A stretch of 64,000 nt of DNA from Clostridia bacterium (GTDB taxonomy: Bacteria > Bacillota > Clostridia > Christensenellales > Aristaeellaceae): NCBI GenBank assembly GCA_017527065.1, contig JAFXQO010000025.1, positions 1-64,000 on the forward strand. Reading direction: 5' to 3'. Each line of letters begins with the position of its first letter. The stretch's first letter is position 1. Below the pieces are notes generated by a model. It worked only from the letters and a program-made list of their open reading frames with translations. It ran no database searches and had not been told where the DNA came from. The translations under genes were made by a program, and so were the position numbers. This document shows, piece after piece, positions 32,728 to 41,995 of this stretch.

Positions 32728-33602
32728 CACACGCAGAGCATGTCAATAAGCCGAGCCGGAAGAAGATCGTGCGGCTCACCGTGCGCCATATCGTGCTGGC
32801 GCTGCTGGCCGCTTTCTGGCTGATCCCCATCCTGTGGCTGGTGCTCAACGCCTTCAGCGTGGACAAGGGCCCGAACCTGAGCCACTTCTTCCCGCAGGCG
32901 TTTACGCTGGATCACTTCCGCAACATCCTGCTGCCCGGCGGCGACTCGGTCAACCAGTTCCCGCGCTGGTTCCTGAACACGCTGATCGTGGGCTGCTTCA
33001 ACTGCGTCATCTCCAGCGCCTTCGTGCTGATGGTGGCCTACGCCATGAGCTGCATGCGCTTTAAGGCGCGCAAGCCCATGATGAACGTGGCCATCATCCT
33101 GAACCTGTTCCCCGGCTTCCTGTCCATGATCGTGGTCTACTTCATCCTGAAGGAGTTCGGCCTCACCAACAGCCTCACGGGCCTGGTGATCGTCTATTCC
33201 GCGGGCAGCGGCATGGGCTACCTCATCGCCAAGGGCTTCTTCGACACCATCTCGAAGTCGCTGCGCGAGGCGGCCTGGATCGAAGGAGCGAACGAGTTCA
33301 CCGTATTCTGGAAGATCATCCTGCCGCTGGCCAAGCCCATCATCGTGTACACGGTCATCAACGCCTTCCTGGCCCCCTGGATGGACTTCGTGATGGCCTC
33401 CCTGATGCTCAACAGCGGCGTGTCCTCCGGAAAGACCGTGGCGCTGGGCCTGTTCGCCATGGTGGACAAAGTCAACCGCAACAACTACTTCGGCGAGTTC
33501 TGCGCGGGCGGCGTGGTCGTGTCGATCCCGATCTCGATCCTGTTCGTCATCATGCAGAAGTTCTACGTCGAAGGCATCACCGGCGGTTCGGTGAAGGGCT
33601 GA
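32724..33602 (+). CDS. malG: Maltodextrin ABC permease, MalG-like
   Basis: A 292-residue partner permease starting at GTG (AAGGAGGAG upstream). It has six membrane segments, the EAA loop REAAWIEGANEFTVFWKIILP, and the terminal KFYVEGITGGSVKG that in MalG reaches into the channel. It is coupled to malF by a four-base overlap and to the amylase gene by one base (TGATG), so all three are read from one message. Confidence 0.94.
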   Translation: MTHAEHVNKPSRKKIVRLTVRHIVLALLAAFWLIPILWLVLNAFSVDKGPNLSHFFPQAFTLDHFRNILLPGGDSVNQFPRWFLNTLIVGCFNCVISSAFVLMVAYAMSCMRFKARKPMMNVAIILNLFPGFLSMIVVYFILKEFGLTNSLTGLVIVYSAGSGMGYLIAKGFFDTISKSLREAAWIEGANEFTVFWKIILPLAKPIIVYTVINAFLAPWMDFVMASLMLNSGVSSGKTVALGLFAMVDKVNRNNYFGEFCAGGVVVSIPISILFVIMQKFYVEGITGGSVKG

Positions 33603-35110
33603 TGAAGCGCTTCGCCTGCCTGCTGCTGGCGCTCGCCCTCCTCATGGGGGCGGGCGCCGCGGCGCCCGCCGAGGGTCCCGCGGCCTCGGGCGTGGCATAT
33701 GAAATCTTCGTGGGCTCCTTCGCGGACAGCGACGGAGACGGCCTCGGCGACCTCAGGGGCATCGAGGAGAAGCTGGACTACATCGCCTCCCTGGGCGTCG
33801 ATATGATCTGGCTCACCCCCATCCATCCCTCGCCGAGCTACCATCACTACGACGTGACGGACTACTACGCCGTCGCGCCGGAATTCGGCGCGCTGGAGGA
33901 CTTCGACAGCCTCGTGGCCGCCTGCCGCGAGCGGGGCATCGGCGTCATCCTCGACCTGGTGGTGAACCACACCGGCGTCGGGCACCCGTGGTTCTCCGAG
34001 GCGTGCGCCGCCCTGGCCGGAGGCAAAGAGAGTCCGGCCATCGAAATGTACACTTTCACCCAGGGCAGCGGCGATCACGAGGTTCCCGGCGCGTCCGGCT
34101 GGTACTACGAAGGCCGCTTCGGCCCGCACATGCCGGACCTGAATCTGGACAATGAAGATGTGCGGGGTGAGATCGCGCGCATCATCGCCTTCTGGCAGGA
34201 GCACGGCGTTTCCGGCTTCCGGCTGGACGCCACGACGAGCTACTACACCGGCGCGCCCGGCAAGTGCGCCGAGTTCGTGCGCTTTATTTGCGAAACGGCG
34301 AGGGCGAAGGACCCGGACTGCTACGTTGTGGGCGAGTGCTGGGCCGACGCGCAGACCATCCTGGGCATGTATTCGAGCGGGATAGACAGCCTGTTCAACT
34401 TCCCCGCCGCGGACGTGGACGGCCTGCTCGTTCAGGCCGCGCTGAACGGGCGCGGCGCGGCGGTCGCCCGGCGCATGGCCGAGTGGAACGGACAGCTTCG
34501 CGCCGCCTCGCCCGCAAGCCTTGACGCCCCCTTCCTTACCAACCACGACATCGCCCGCGCCCGGGGCATGCTGCGCTCGGACGAGGCGGCGATGAAGGCC
34601 GCGGCCATGCTGTATCTGCTGCTGCCCGGCCGGCCCTTCGTGTACTACGGCGAGGAGCTGGGCATGAGCGGCTCCGGGCGGGACGAGAACAAGCGCCTGC
34701 CCATGCTCTGGAGCGCCGCGGACGAAACGGCGAACTGCCTGCCCCCGGCGGACGCCGACCAGAAGCAGCGCCTGAAGGCGGGCGTCGCCGAGCAGGAGGG
34801 AAATGAGGAAAGCCTGCTCAACTGGTATCGCGCGCTGATCGCGCTGCGAAGCCTCGCGCCCGAACTGGCCCGCGGCGAAATGACCGCGCTGGACGCCGGA
34901 AACGACGCCGTGTGCGCCTTCACCGTAGAGGATGGGACAACCGCGATCGTGCTGGTCAACGCCTCGAAGGGCGAAACGGTTTCCCTCGACCTGGCCGCGC
35001 TGGGGCTGGATGACGCCGCCCTCCTGGGCTGCGTCGGCGTTCCGGCGGAGGACTTCCTCGCGGACGCCGCCCTCCCGCCCCTCTCCTGCGCCCTGCTCCG
35101 CGCTGAATGA
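33602..35110 (+). CDS. Secreted alpha-amylase, GH13
   Basis: A 502-residue GH13 enzyme that cuts alpha-1,4-glucans outside the cell. The signal peptide is MKRFACLLLALALLMGAGAAA. The four conserved GH13 blocks are LDLVVNHTG, GFRLDA with nucleophile Asp209, GECWAD with acid/base Glu245, and TNHD with Asp316. Catalytic domain A/B spans about 30-400, and a beta-domain C closes the protein. No starch-binding module or anchor is seen. It is coupled to malG by a one-base overlap, which fits a surface-to-import pipeline for starch dextrins. Confidence 0.95.
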   Translation: MKRFACLLLALALLMGAGAAAPAEGPAASGVAYEIFVGSFADSDGDGLGDLRGIEEKLDYIASLGVDMIWLTPIHPSPSYHHYDVTDYYAVAPEFGALEDFDSLVAACRERGIGVILDLVVNHTGVGHPWFSEACAALAGGKESPAIEMYTFTQGSGDHEVPGASGWYYEGRFGPHMPDLNLDNEDVRGEIARIIAFWQEHGVSGFRLDATTSYYTGAPGKCAEFVRFICETARAKDPDCYVVGECWADAQTILGMYSSGIDSLFNFPAADVDGLLVQAALNGRGAAVARRMAEWNGQLRAASPASLDAPFLTNHDIARARGMLRSDEAAMKAAAMLYLLLPGRPFVYYGEELGMSGSGRDENKRLPMLWSAADETANCLPPADADQKQRLKAGVAEQEGNEESLLNWYRALIALRSLAPELARGEMTALDAGNDAVCAFTVEDGTTAIVLVNASKGETVSLDLAALGLDDAALLGCVGVPAEDFLADAALPPLSCALLRAE

Positions 35111-35119
35111 CCGCTATAT

Positions 35120-35154
35120 AATTCCTAATTCCCAATTCCAAATTCCTAATTCCA
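35120..35154. repeat. GGAATTA-type array before malQ
   Basis: A single inverted arm (AATTCCTAATTCCCAATTCC and onward) fills the 59-base gap between the amylase stop and malQ. The flank CTATATA resembles the GGTATA flank of the right arm at 31203. It ends two bases before the malQ ribosome site. Confidence 0.75.
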
Positions 35155-35169
35155 GAAGGAGTGACAGCG

Positions 35170-36654
35170 ATGCGCCAAAGCGGCATCCTGATGCACATTT
35201 CCTCCCTGCCGGGCCCCGACGGCGTAGGCAGCCTGGGCAGGGAAGCGTTTGAATTCGCCGATTTCCTGCACGACGCGGGCATGACCATCTGGCAGGTGCT
35301 GCCGATGGGACCCACGGGCTACGGGGAGTCGCCCTATCAGTCCACCGGCATCTTCGCGGGCAATCCGCTGCTGATCTCCCTCGACCGGCTGGCGGAGGAA
35401 GGTCTTATCAAGCTGAAGCCGGGCGAGCGCTTCGAGCCGGCCGATTTGAAGCGGGTGGACTACGATGAAGCCCGCGCCCACAAGATGAAGCTGCTGCGCG
35501 CTGGGTTCTCCCAGTCCGAAGGGTCGCTGAAGAAGGAAATCGGGCGCTTTGAGGAAAAGAACGGCTGGGTGAGAGGCTTCGCGCTGTTCACCGCCCTCAA
35601 GCAGCGCTTCGGCGGCGTGAAGTGGAACGAATGGCCGGACAAGGGGGCCATGCGGCGCGACCCGAAGGCGCTGCGCCGCTACGAGGCGGAGCTGGACGAG
35701 GAGGTCCGCTTCCACATCTGGTGCCAGTATATCTTCGACCGGCAGTGGTCGGCGCTGAAGGCATACTGCAACGGCCTGGGCATCTCGCTCTTCGGCGACA
35801 TGCCCATCTACGCGGCGGAGGACAGCGCGGACGCCTGGCTGCATCCCGAGGTGTTCCAGCTCAGCCGCGACGGCCAGCCCAAGCGCGTGGCGGGCGTGCC
35901 GCCGGATTACTTCTCCGAGGACGGCCAGCTCTGGGGCAATCCCCTCTACCGCTGGACGTGGCTGCGCTTCCACGGCTACGGCTGGTGGGTCGACCGGATG
36001 GCGCGCATGGCGCAGCTGTACGACATCATCCGCGTGGACCATTTCATCGGCTTCGCCAACTACTATTCGATCCCCCACGGCGCGCCCAACGCCCGGGGCG
36101 GCAAGTGGGTCGTGGGGCCGGGCAAGGCGCTTTTCAAAACGCTCAAGCGCCGGCTGCCGGGGCTGAACGTGGTGGCCGAGGATCTGGGCGAGGTGAACGA
36201 CCGCGTGCGCCGGCTGATCGCCTGGACAGGCTATCCGGGCATGCGCGTGCTGCAGTTCGCCTTCGGCGGCGACGACACGAACATCCACCTGCCCGCCAAC
36301 GTCACCGAGAACACCGCCTACTACACCGGCACGCACGACAACTTCACCGCCCGCGCCTGGTCGGAGACCGCTTCGGAGGCGGAGCTCGCCCGGGCGGCGC
36401 AGGTCACGGGCTTCAAGTCCGTCGACGAGATCCCCTGGGCCTTTGTGCGCACGGTGTTTGCGAGCAAGGCCCGCATCGCCGTGGCCCCGATGCAGGACAT
36501 CCTGGGCCTGGGCGAGGAAGCCACGATGAACCATCCCGGCACGGTGGGCGGAAACTGGCTGTGGCGCATGCAGCCCGGCGCTGCGACCCCCGCCCTGGCC
36601 GAAAAACTCAACGCCCTCAACAAAGAATGCGACAGGAGTGAACCCAAGAGATGA
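35170..36654 (+). CDS. malQ: 4-alpha-glucanotransferase (amylomaltase)
   Basis: A 494-residue GH77 enzyme that transfers glucan segments between maltodextrins in the cytosol, making chains long enough for phosphorolysis. Family blocks are QVLPMGPTGYGESPYQS near the N-terminus, FGDMPIYAAEDSADAWLHP, IRVDHFIGFANYYSIP with the nucleophile Asp, VVAEDLGEVND with acid/base Glu, and YTGTHDN. ATG 35170 is chosen because AAGGAG lies eight bases upstream; the GTG at 35161 overlaps that site. It overlaps the phosphorylase gene by four bases. Confidence 0.97.
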   Translation: MRQSGILMHISSLPGPDGVGSLGREAFEFADFLHDAGMTIWQVLPMGPTGYGESPYQSTGIFAGNPLLISLDRLAEEGLIKLKPGERFEPADLKRVDYDEARAHKMKLLRAGFSQSEGSLKKEIGRFEEKNGWVRGFALFTALKQRFGGVKWNEWPDKGAMRRDPKALRRYEAELDEEVRFHIWCQYIFDRQWSALKAYCNGLGISLFGDMPIYAAEDSADAWLHPEVFQLSRDGQPKRVAGVPPDYFSEDGQLWGNPLYRWTWLRFHGYGWWVDRMARMAQLYDIIRVDHFIGFANYYSIPHGAPNARGGKWVVGPGKALFKTLKRRLPGLNVVAEDLGEVNDRVRRLIAWTGYPGMRVLQFAFGGDDTNIHLPANVTENTAYYTGTHDNFTARAWSETASEAELARAAQVTGFKSVDEIPWAFVRTVFASKARIAVAPMQDILGLGEEATMNHPGTVGGNWLWRMQPGAATPALAEKLNALNKECDRSEPKR

Positions 36655-38993
36655 TGAACGCCAAAGAACTGATCGCGCGGGCCGAGGCGCTGCTGCTCAC
36701 CCGCGAGCACATCGCCCTGAAGGAGGCGAACGCCGTCCAGCTGCACGACGCCCTGGCTTCCGCGGCCATGGAGGCGCTGGCCCCCGCCTGGATCGGAAGC
36801 GAAAGGGCCCGCGCCGGCAAGCGGCAGGCCTATTACCTCTCCGCCGAATACCTGGTGGGCCGCATGGTCTACAACAACCTGTTCTGCATGGGCCTCCTGG
36901 AGGACGCGCGGGCGCTGCTGGCCGAAAAGGGCGTGGACATCGCCGCCCTGGAGGACATCGAGGACGACGCCTTCGGCAACGGCGGCCTGGGCCGGCTGGC
37001 CGCCTGCTTCCTGGACAGCGCCGCCACCCACGATATCCCCCTCACCGGCTACGGCCTCAGATACCGCTACGGGCTGTTCAAGCAGTCCTTCGTGGACTTC
37101 CGCCAGCACGAGGAGCCGGACGACTGGGCAAAATACGGCGACCCCTGGTCCATCCGCCGGCTGGACGAGGCCGTGGTTGTGGAGATGAAGGAGGGCCGCG
37201 TGCTGGCCGTGCCCTACGACATGCCCGTGATCGGCTACGGCGCGAAGACCATAGGCACGCTGCGGCTGTGGCAGACCGAGAGCCTTCACGAGATCGACTT
37301 CCCGCTGTTCAACGCCCAGAAGTACGCCCAGGCCGCCGCGGACAAGAACCGCGCCGAGGACATCACGAAATTCCTCTATCCCAACGACACCCGCCCGGCC
37401 GGCCGCCGGATGCGCGTGAAGCAGCAGTACGTGCTGGTGAGCGCGTCCATCCAGGATATGCTGCGCGCCTACAGAAAGCGCCATGGAAGCGACTACGCCT
37501 TCTTCGCCGGCGAGCACGCCGTGCAGCTCAACGACACCCACCCGGTGATGGCCATTCCGGAGCTCATCCGCCTGCTGGAAAAGGACGGCGTCTCCTTCGA
37601 GGACGCCTTCCGGATCGCCCAAAGCACCTTCGCCTACACCAACCACACCGTCATGCAGGAGGCGCTGGAGAAGTGGGACCTGAGCCTGCTGCGCACGGTG
37701 TGCCCCGAGATCGTGGAGATCATGGCGGCGATCGACGCGCGGTTCAAGGAGGACCTGGCGCGGCGCGCTCTCCCCGTGCTGCCCACCCGCTGCATCATCG
37801 AGGGAAAGCGCGTGCACATGGCGCAGCTGGCCGTCTACGCCACCCACGCCACCAACGGCGTGGCCGCGCTGCATTCCGAGATCCTCAAAAAGGACGTGTT
37901 CGCCGACTGGTACGCCCTGTGGCCGGAGCGCTTCCAGAACAAGACCAACGGCATCACACAGCGCCGCTGGCTGGGCCTGTGTAACCCGGAATTCTCCGCG
38001 CTCATCGCGGGCAAAATCGGCGACGGCTTCCTCACGAACCTGGACGAGCTGGCGAAGCTGAAGCCCTTCATCGACGATAAGCTTTGCGGAGAATTCCGCG
38101 CGGTGAAGCGCCTGAAAAAGACGCAGCTGTGCGAAAAGATCGCCCGGCGCGAGGGCGTGACCCTCGATCCGGACATGATGTTCGACGTGCAGATCAAGCG
38201 GCTGCACGAGTACAAGCGCCAGTTCATGAACGCCCTGTCGATACTGGCCATCTGGTACGGCCTCAAGGACGGCTCCATCAGGGACTTCACGCCCACGGCG
38301 TACATCTTCGGCGCGAAGGCCGCGCCGGGCTACGACCGGGCCAAAGCCGTCATCCGGCTGATCAACATGATCGCCGACAAGGTGAACGGCGATCCCGAGA
38401 CGAAGGATCGCCTGAAAGTCGTATTCGTGCAGAACTACAACTGCTCCTACGCGGAGGACATCATTCCCGCCGCCGACGTGAGCGAGCAGATCTCCCCCGC
38501 GGGCACCGAGGCCAGCGGTACCGGCAACATGAAGCTAATGCTGAACGGCGCGGTCACGCTGGGCACCTTCGACGGCGCGAATGTGGAGATCGTTGAGGAG
38601 GCCGGGCGCGAGAACAACTATATCTTCGGCGCCACGGTGGAGGAGCTGAACGCCCTCAAGCCGGTCTACAGGCCCCGCGACATCTACAAGAGCGACAAGC
38701 TGATCGCGCGCGTACTGGACGCCCTGGTGGACGGCACCTTCCCGGACGAAGACGGCGGCCTGAAGGAACTCTACACCGCCATCCTGGACGGCGCCAGCTG
38801 GCATCAGCCCGACCACTACTTCGTGCTGAAGGACTTCCGGCCCTACCTGGAGGCCAAGCTGGCCGCGAACCGCGACTACGCCGCCGACCCGCAGGGCTTC
38901 GCGCGCAAGTGTCTGGTGAACGCCGCCTCCGCGGGCAAGTTCTCCTCCGACCGCACCGTCGCCCAGTACGCGAAGGAAATCTGGAACGTATAA
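36651..38993 (+). CDS. glgP: Glycogen/maltodextrin phosphorylase
   Basis: A 780-residue GT35 phosphorylase releasing glucose-1-phosphate from alpha-1,4-glucan ends. PLP-binding Lys628 sits in EASGTGNMKLMLNGA. The substrate gate NGGLGRLAACFLDS and QLNDTHP are present. Length is in the usual bacterial range. It is coupled to malQ by a four-base overlap, completing the starch-to-glucose-1-phosphate path. The context favours maltodextrin over stored glycogen, since no glgB, glgC or glgA is nearby; malP would be an equally fair symbol. Confidence 0.96.
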   Translation: MMNAKELIARAEALLLTREHIALKEANAVQLHDALASAAMEALAPAWIGSERARAGKRQAYYLSAEYLVGRMVYNNLFCMGLLEDARALLAEKGVDIAALEDIEDDAFGNGGLGRLAACFLDSAATHDIPLTGYGLRYRYGLFKQSFVDFRQHEEPDDWAKYGDPWSIRRLDEAVVVEMKEGRVLAVPYDMPVIGYGAKTIGTLRLWQTESLHEIDFPLFNAQKYAQAAADKNRAEDITKFLYPNDTRPAGRRMRVKQQYVLVSASIQDMLRAYRKRHGSDYAFFAGEHAVQLNDTHPVMAIPELIRLLEKDGVSFEDAFRIAQSTFAYTNHTVMQEALEKWDLSLLRTVCPEIVEIMAAIDARFKEDLARRALPVLPTRCIIEGKRVHMAQLAVYATHATNGVAALHSEILKKDVFADWYALWPERFQNKTNGITQRRWLGLCNPEFSALIAGKIGDGFLTNLDELAKLKPFIDDKLCGEFRAVKRLKKTQLCEKIARREGVTLDPDMMFDVQIKRLHEYKRQFMNALSILAIWYGLKDGSIRDFTPTAYIFGAKAAPGYDRAKAVIRLINMIADKVNGDPETKDRLKVVFVQNYNCSYAEDIIPAADVSEQISPAGTEASGTGNMKLMLNGAVTLGTFDGANVEIVEEAGRENNYIFGATVEELNALKPVYRPRDIYKSDKLIARVLDALVDGTFPDEDGGLKELYTAILDGASWHQPDHYFVLKDFRPYLEAKLAANRDYAADPQGFARKCLVNAASAGKFSSDRTVAQYAKEIWNV

Positions 38994-39012
38994 TCAAAAG
39001 GAGAAAACGACC

Positions 39013-40809
39013 ATGAGCGACCGCACCCCCGAGCGCGGCGAGATCGCGCTGCGCGACAAATGGAAACTGGAAGACATTTACCCCTCGCAGGAGGCCTGGG
39101 AAGCGGATTACAAAAAGGCCGGCGAGCTGCTGGCGGCCTTCCCGGCCTATGAGGGCAGGCTCGGCAGCCTGGAAACCCTGCGCGAGGCCCTGCGCGCTGC
39201 GACGGAAATCGAGCGCCTGGGCGAGAGCCTTTACACCTACGCCCGCATGAAGCGCGACGAGGACAACCGCAAGGACGAATACCAGGCGCTTTCGGAGCGT
39301 GCCCAGTCGCTGCTGGTGCAGGCCGAGACGGCCGCGGCCTTTGTGCAGCCGGAGCTGCTGGCCCAGCCGACCGGATACATCGGGCAGGCCGCCGCCGCGC
39401 CGGGCTTTGAGGACTACCGCGTGCAGCTTAATGAGATCGAGCGCCAGCGCCCGCACACGCTGTCCGCCGCCGAGGAGCGCCTCGTCGCCATGACCGGCGA
39501 CATGGGCGCCGCGCCGGACACCATCTTCTCCATGCTCAGCGACGCGGACATGAAGTTTCCCCAGGTGCCGGGCGAGGACGGAAAGCCGGTGGAGCTGACC
39601 CACTCCAGCTACATCCCGCTCATGATGAGCCGCAACCGCGACGTGCGCCGGGCGGCCTTCGCGGGCATGTATGAGACGCACAAGGCGTTTTCCGCCACCA
39701 TCCCGGCCATCTACAGCGCGTCGGTCAAGGCGGACGTGTTCTACGCCCGGGCGGCGAAGCACGAGAGCGCGCTGGCGGCCCGCCTTTTCCCGGACGCCGT
39801 GCCGCAGGACGTGTATTCCGGCCTGATCGGGACGGTGCACCGCCACGTGGACAAGCTGGGCCGGTACATGACCCGCAAGGGCGAGCAGATCGGCGTGAGC
39901 GACATGGGCATGGAGGATGTCTACGTGCCCGCCGTGGAGGGCTTCGACATCAAGCTGCCCTTCGACGAGGCTTACGCGCTGATGGTGGACTGCCTGAAGC
40001 CGCTGGGAGCGGACTATCAGGCGACCCTCCGCAAGGCGCGGGAGGAGCGCTGGATCGACGTTTACGAAAACGCGGGCAAGTCCTCCGGCGCGTATTCCTG
40101 GGGCACCTACGATTCTCATCCCTTCGTGCTGATGAACTATCATCCCAGCCTCGATTCGCTGCTGACCATCGCCCACGAGATGGGCCACTCCATGCACACC
40201 TACTACTCGAACGCCGCCCAGCCCTACACCACCGCGGGCTATTCGCTTTTCGTGGCCGAGGTGGCCTCGACGACGAACGAGTGCCTGGTGCTGATGGAGC
40301 TCATGGAGCGCTATAAGGACGACAAAAAGGCCCAGGCGTACCTCATCGCGCAGCTTCTGGAGAACTTCCGCACCACGGTGTTCCGCCAGACGATGTTCGC
40401 CGAGTTCGAGCGCGACGCCCACGCCATGGCCGAGCGGGGCGAGCCGCTCACGGCGGAGTCGCTGAACGCGGTATACGCCGCCCTCAACGCCCGCTACTAT
40501 CCCACCCTGCGCCAGAACGAGCTGATCGCCTACGAGTGGATGCGCATCCCCCACTTCTACCGGGCCTTCTACGTCTACAAGTACGCCACCGGCTTCTCCG
40601 CCGCCATGGCGCTGGCCAGCGGCATTCGCCGCGAGGGCGCGCCGGCCGTGGAGCGCTACCGCAAGTTCCTATCGCTTGGCTGCAGCCTGCATCCGATCGA
40701 CCTGTTGAAGGTCGCGGGCGTGGACATGTCCGATCCCGCCTCCGTCGAAACCGCGCTGGGCGAGTTCGACAGACTGGTGGACAGGTATCTGGAACTGACG
40801 GAAGGATAA
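39013..40809 (+). CDS. pepF: Oligoendopeptidase F, M3 family
   Basis: A 598-residue cytosolic zinc peptidase that cuts oligopeptides. The zinc motif is HEMGH at 388-392 in TIAHEMGHSMHTYY, with the third ligand Glu in the downstream FVAEVASTTNECL helix. The N-terminal part (KWKLEDIYPSQEAWEADYK) matches the PepF start. AAAAGGAG lies before the ATG, 19 bases after the phosphorylase stop, so it is probably cotranscribed with the maltodextrin genes. A peptidase at the end of a sugar operon has no obvious reason. Confidence 0.95.
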   Translation: MSDRTPERGEIALRDKWKLEDIYPSQEAWEADYKKAGELLAAFPAYEGRLGSLETLREALRAATEIERLGESLYTYARMKRDEDNRKDEYQALSERAQSLLVQAETAAAFVQPELLAQPTGYIGQAAAAPGFEDYRVQLNEIERQRPHTLSAAEERLVAMTGDMGAAPDTIFSMLSDADMKFPQVPGEDGKPVELTHSSYIPLMMSRNRDVRRAAFAGMYETHKAFSATIPAIYSASVKADVFYARAAKHESALAARLFPDAVPQDVYSGLIGTVHRHVDKLGRYMTRKGEQIGVSDMGMEDVYVPAVEGFDIKLPFDEAYALMVDCLKPLGADYQATLRKAREERWIDVYENAGKSSGAYSWGTYDSHPFVLMNYHPSLDSLLTIAHEMGHSMHTYYSNAAQPYTTAGYSLFVAEVASTTNECLVLMELMERYKDDKKAQAYLIAQLLENFRTTVFRQTMFAEFERDAHAMAERGEPLTAESLNAVYAALNARYYPTLRQNELIAYEWMRIPHFYRAFYVYKYATGFSAAMALASGIRREGAPAVERYRKFLSLGCSLHPIDLLKVAGVDMSDPASVETALGEFDRLVDRYLELTEG

Positions 40810-40836
40810 AATGGGGAATTATAAGTTACTGAAATG

Positions 40837-40874
40837 AAAAAGCGCGCTTCCGCCCGCGAGGGAGGGAGCGCGCT
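40837..40874 (-). terminator. Terminator of the 40880-41257 gene
   Basis: Stem AGCGCGCT (40841-40848) with its complement (40867-40874), extended by TTCC/GGGA, followed on the minus strand by UUUUU. It may also act weakly for pepF on the + strand. Confidence 0.85.
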
Positions 40875-40879
40875 ATGCG

Positions 40880-41257
40880 TCATGGGTTGCAGCGGCCGCA
40901 GGGCTTGTAGCCTTCGGCGAGGGCGTCCTCGCGCGGGCCGGTGAAGTCGCGGCGGTTCTTCTCCTTCATGTCCTGGACGGAGGAGCAGTCCGGCCGGTGG
41001 AAGCGATGGGTGCTTGTGTTCAGCACAAAAGTGACGGAGGCGGGCGTCGGTTCGGCCGCGGGTTCAACAGTCGGCTCAATCGTGGGCGCAATCGTCGGTT
41101 CTGCGGCGTGATGGACGACCTCCAGCGGCACGAGCCGCGCGGCGCGGCGCCGCCCGTCCGCGGCGATGAGCAGGCATACGGCCAGAACCACCGCCAGCGC
41201 GGCGGCGTATCGCCAGCCCGTCCGCGCGGGGCGCAGGGAATCGTTGCGTTTGGCCAT
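40880..41257 (-). CDS. Single-pass membrane protein with Ada-like metal-site tail
   Basis: A 125-residue protein. ATG 41257 is chosen because GGAG lies upstream; the frame extends further but without a ribosome site. A basic start (MAKRNDSLRPARTGWRY) precedes one hydrophobic helix (AAALAVVLAVCLLIAAD), then a Pro/Thr/Glu linker with PTIEPTVEPAAEPTP repeats. The C-terminal domain has FHRPDCSSV...NRRDFTGPREDALAEGYKPCGRC. This is close to the Ada zinc-site pattern (HxxxC, then GYxPCxxC). Its tail matches that of the 19337-19840 protein, with a similar overall plan. The function is unknown, probably extracytoplasmic metal binding. Confidence 0.8.
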   Translation of the reverse strand: MAKRNDSLRPARTGWRYAAALAVVLAVCLLIAADGRRRAARLVPLEVVHHAAEPTIAPTIEPTVEPAAEPTPASVTFVLNTSTHRFHRPDCSSVQDMKEKNRRDFTGPREDALAEGYKPCGRCNP

Positions 41258-41324
41258 TGTCCCGCGCTCCTTTGCAAAAGAGGAAATGCCGCATGAGAGA
41301 CAGATGAAGTTATTGAGTTTTCTT

Positions 41325-41654
41325 CTATTCCAGTGAATGCAAATACACATCCAGCAGGGAAAGCGCTGTTTGCCTCTCTTTTTCAGAGCAGGTGTTAAGG
41401 CGCTGGAGGAGTTCTTCTTGTTTCAGCATGAGGTTTGTACTGCTCTCCGTCAGGATTTCATCAGGCGTAATGCGCAGCGCTTTGCAGATACGCTGGAGCG
41501 TGTCGATGCGCATGTTTGCTGTGCCGCGTTCAATGTCGGCGTAAGTGCGGTCGGCTACGCCTGCCAGTTCCGCTACTTGCATCTGTGTAAGCCCGCGCTT
41601 CTTGCGGACGGCGAGAAGCCGGTCGCCAATTTCATGAAAACCTTGAATGAGCAT
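41325..41654 (-). CDS. XRE-family transcriptional regulator
   Basis: A 109-residue regulator with a Cro/C1-type helix-turn-helix (RLLAVRKKRGLTQMQVAELA, then RTYADIERGTANMRIDTLQRIC), followed by a helical tail of about 35 residues. GGGGG lies before the ATG. The palindrome AGGAATTTTAGTTCCT (41681-41696) just upstream is a candidate self-operator. The tail is about 70 bases upstream of the membrane-protein gene on the same strand, so they may be cotranscribed. Such small regulators often derive from mobile elements, though nothing else here shows that. Confidence 0.92.
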   Translation of the reverse strand: MLIQGFHEIGDRLLAVRKKRGLTQMQVAELAGVADRTYADIERGTANMRIDTLQRICKALRITPDEILTESSTNLMLKQEELLQRLNTCSEKERQTALSLLDVYLHSLE

Positions 41655-41902
41655 TTTACATCCCCCAATTTAGCTTATACAGGAATTTTAGTTCCTATTC
41701 TCCTCGACAAACAGGCGGTATAAGTACATAATTATAAGAAGCAAGGCTCCTATTTCATGGAGATTAGAGGAACAACAGTCTGTTTTCAGCATAGCTTTCA
41801 AGAGGTAAACGGGGGAGGAGTCATTCAAATGAAGCGAATCATTATCAGCATTCAAATGGTTATTACATTGGTGTCATCAACTTCCTATCAATATAATAGA
41901 AA

Positions 41903-41933
41903 GACTTCTGGCTTGAGTAAAAAGCCAGAAGTC
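41903..41933. terminator. Second stem-loop downstream of serine hydrolase gene
   Basis: GACTTCTGGCTT (41903-41914) pairs perfectly with AAGCCAGAAGTC (41922-41933), 7-base loop; on the minus strand TTTCTATTATATT follows. It may back up the terminator at 41953. Confidence 0.6.
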
Positions 41934-41952
41934 AATTATAACAGAAAAGGAG

Positions 41953-41988
41953 AAAAAAACCCGACATTTCCTGCTAAGGAATGTCGGG
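41953..41988 (-). terminator. Terminator of serine hydrolase gene
   Basis: Stem CCCGACATT (41960-41968) with AATGTCGGG (41980-41988), closed further by CC/GG, then seven U on the minus strand. It lies eight bases after the stop at 41996. Confidence 0.92.
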
Positions 41989-41995
41989 ACGAGCG

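Larger units (their letters stand above)
41655..41995. other. Intergenic region with two hairpins and possible operator
   Basis: An AT-rich 341 bases. It contains the palindrome at 41681-41696, a 12-base stem-loop at 41903-41933 and the terminator at 41953-41988. A frame at 41829-42107 has a good ribosome site (GGGGGAGGAG) but runs through both hairpins and antisense to the serine hydrolase; I do not call it a gene. Confidence 0.5.
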
